A program made the translations under genes and the position numbers. The notes below the pieces were generated by a model. The model was given only the letters and a program-made list of their open reading frames with translations, did not search any database and was not told the DNA's origin. From Verrucomicrobiales bacterium (lineage in GTDB: Bacteria; Verrucomicrobiota; Verrucomicrobiia; Verrucomicrobiales; DEV007): a stretch of 32,457 nt of DNA. The first letter of the stretch is position 1. Each line of letters starts with the position of its first letter. The stretch lies in the NCBI GenBank assembly GCA_021648365.1, contig JAKISY010000054.1, positions 1 to 32,457 on the forward strand, in the 5' to 3' direction. Below are positions 32,349 through 32,457 of the stretch, one piece after another.

Positions 32349-32457
32349 ATGTATGATTCGGTTCTACATTCAAGTTAGTCGCGTTAAGTCTCCTAGTAAA
32401 GGTTTATAGTCGAGGCTATTTTTTTGGAAGCTTTTAGAGGCCAAATTTTGCTACATT
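32328..32457. mobile_element. Probable end of an insertion in the cas10-like gene
   Basis: The sequence after about 32328 does not continue the Cas10-like frame. Close to the junction TGAATGTA (32346-32353) and TACATTCA (32365-32372) form an 8-bp stem with an 11-base loop, a subterminal hairpin of the sort seen at IS200/IS605 ends, though other elements also have them. A short ORF (MIRFYIQVSRVKSPSKGL then TAG) starts at 32354 in this segment and stays open after the stop. The element's far end and any transposase lie outside the window, so its class is unknown. Confidence 0.35.

Noticed and set aside
32328..32457. A group II intron 5' end as the cause of the cas10-like break
   Set aside because: The first bases do not give a convincing GUGYG start and no intron domain is visible in the 130 bases available; an IS end fits at least as well.
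1..32457. A CRISPR array, tRNA or rRNA gene in the window
   Set aside because: No regularly spaced repeat-spacer unit and no cloverleaf or rRNA signature was seen on either strand; the tandem repeats found have only two units.

Overview
The window looks like a chromosomal piece of a marine-type Verrucomicrobiota bacterium, probably order Verrucomicrobiales. This is an inference from gene content. Pointers are two Planctomycete-type (PSCyt1-like) cytochrome c proteins, a signal-peptide-bearing ExbB followed by two ExbD and two exported TPR proteins, a Zn-ribbon Ser/Thr kinase with one membrane anchor, and a classical menaquinone operon. Shine-Dalgarno sites are weak or absent for most genes. 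A species cannot be named from the sequence alone.

Layout. Bases 1-540 hold the tail of an unknown gene, a coupled small membrane protein and a tandem repeat. Bases 689-6751, all on the minus strand, carry rpsA, a glutaredoxin-like protein, hisC, mnmE and an AlkC-type DNA glycosylase. Bases 6752-7725 are non-coding and contain an rpsA leader hairpin and a 334-bp MITE-like element. Bases 7726-14204 (minus) form an exbB-exbD-exbD-TPR-TPR transport or envelope cluster. Bases 14762-16512 (plus) carry an FMN-less CysJ-like reductase and nadD. Bases 16503-21165 (minus) are the menaquinone operon, in transcription order a 32-aa ORF, menH, menB, menA, menC and menE, with several stop/start overlaps. 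Then follow a TlpA-like thioredoxin (plus) and a minus-strand run of Ser/Thr kinase, ClpX-like ATPase, degenerate cyclase and recR. An RluA-family pseudouridine synthase (plus) comes next, then a second copy of the 334-bp element in opposite orientation, two paralogous cytochromes c (minus), and a repeat-rich right end.

Most genes are core housekeeping: translation and tRNA/rRNA modification, NAD and menaquinone synthesis, recombination repair, and membrane-energised transport. The accessory signals sit in the intergenic DNA and at the edges. (1) Two 332/334-identical, oppositely oriented elements have 16-bp terminal inverted repeats and perfect 3-bp target duplications, and they bracket about 22 kb. 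(2) At the extreme right, a 35-codon ORF begins like the HD end of a type III CRISPR Cas10/Cmr2 protein and then runs into unrelated, hairpin-bearing sequence, as if a cas10 gene had been interrupted by an insertion. (3) There are several families of short dispersed and palindromic repeats. No tRNA, rRNA or CRISPR array was seen.
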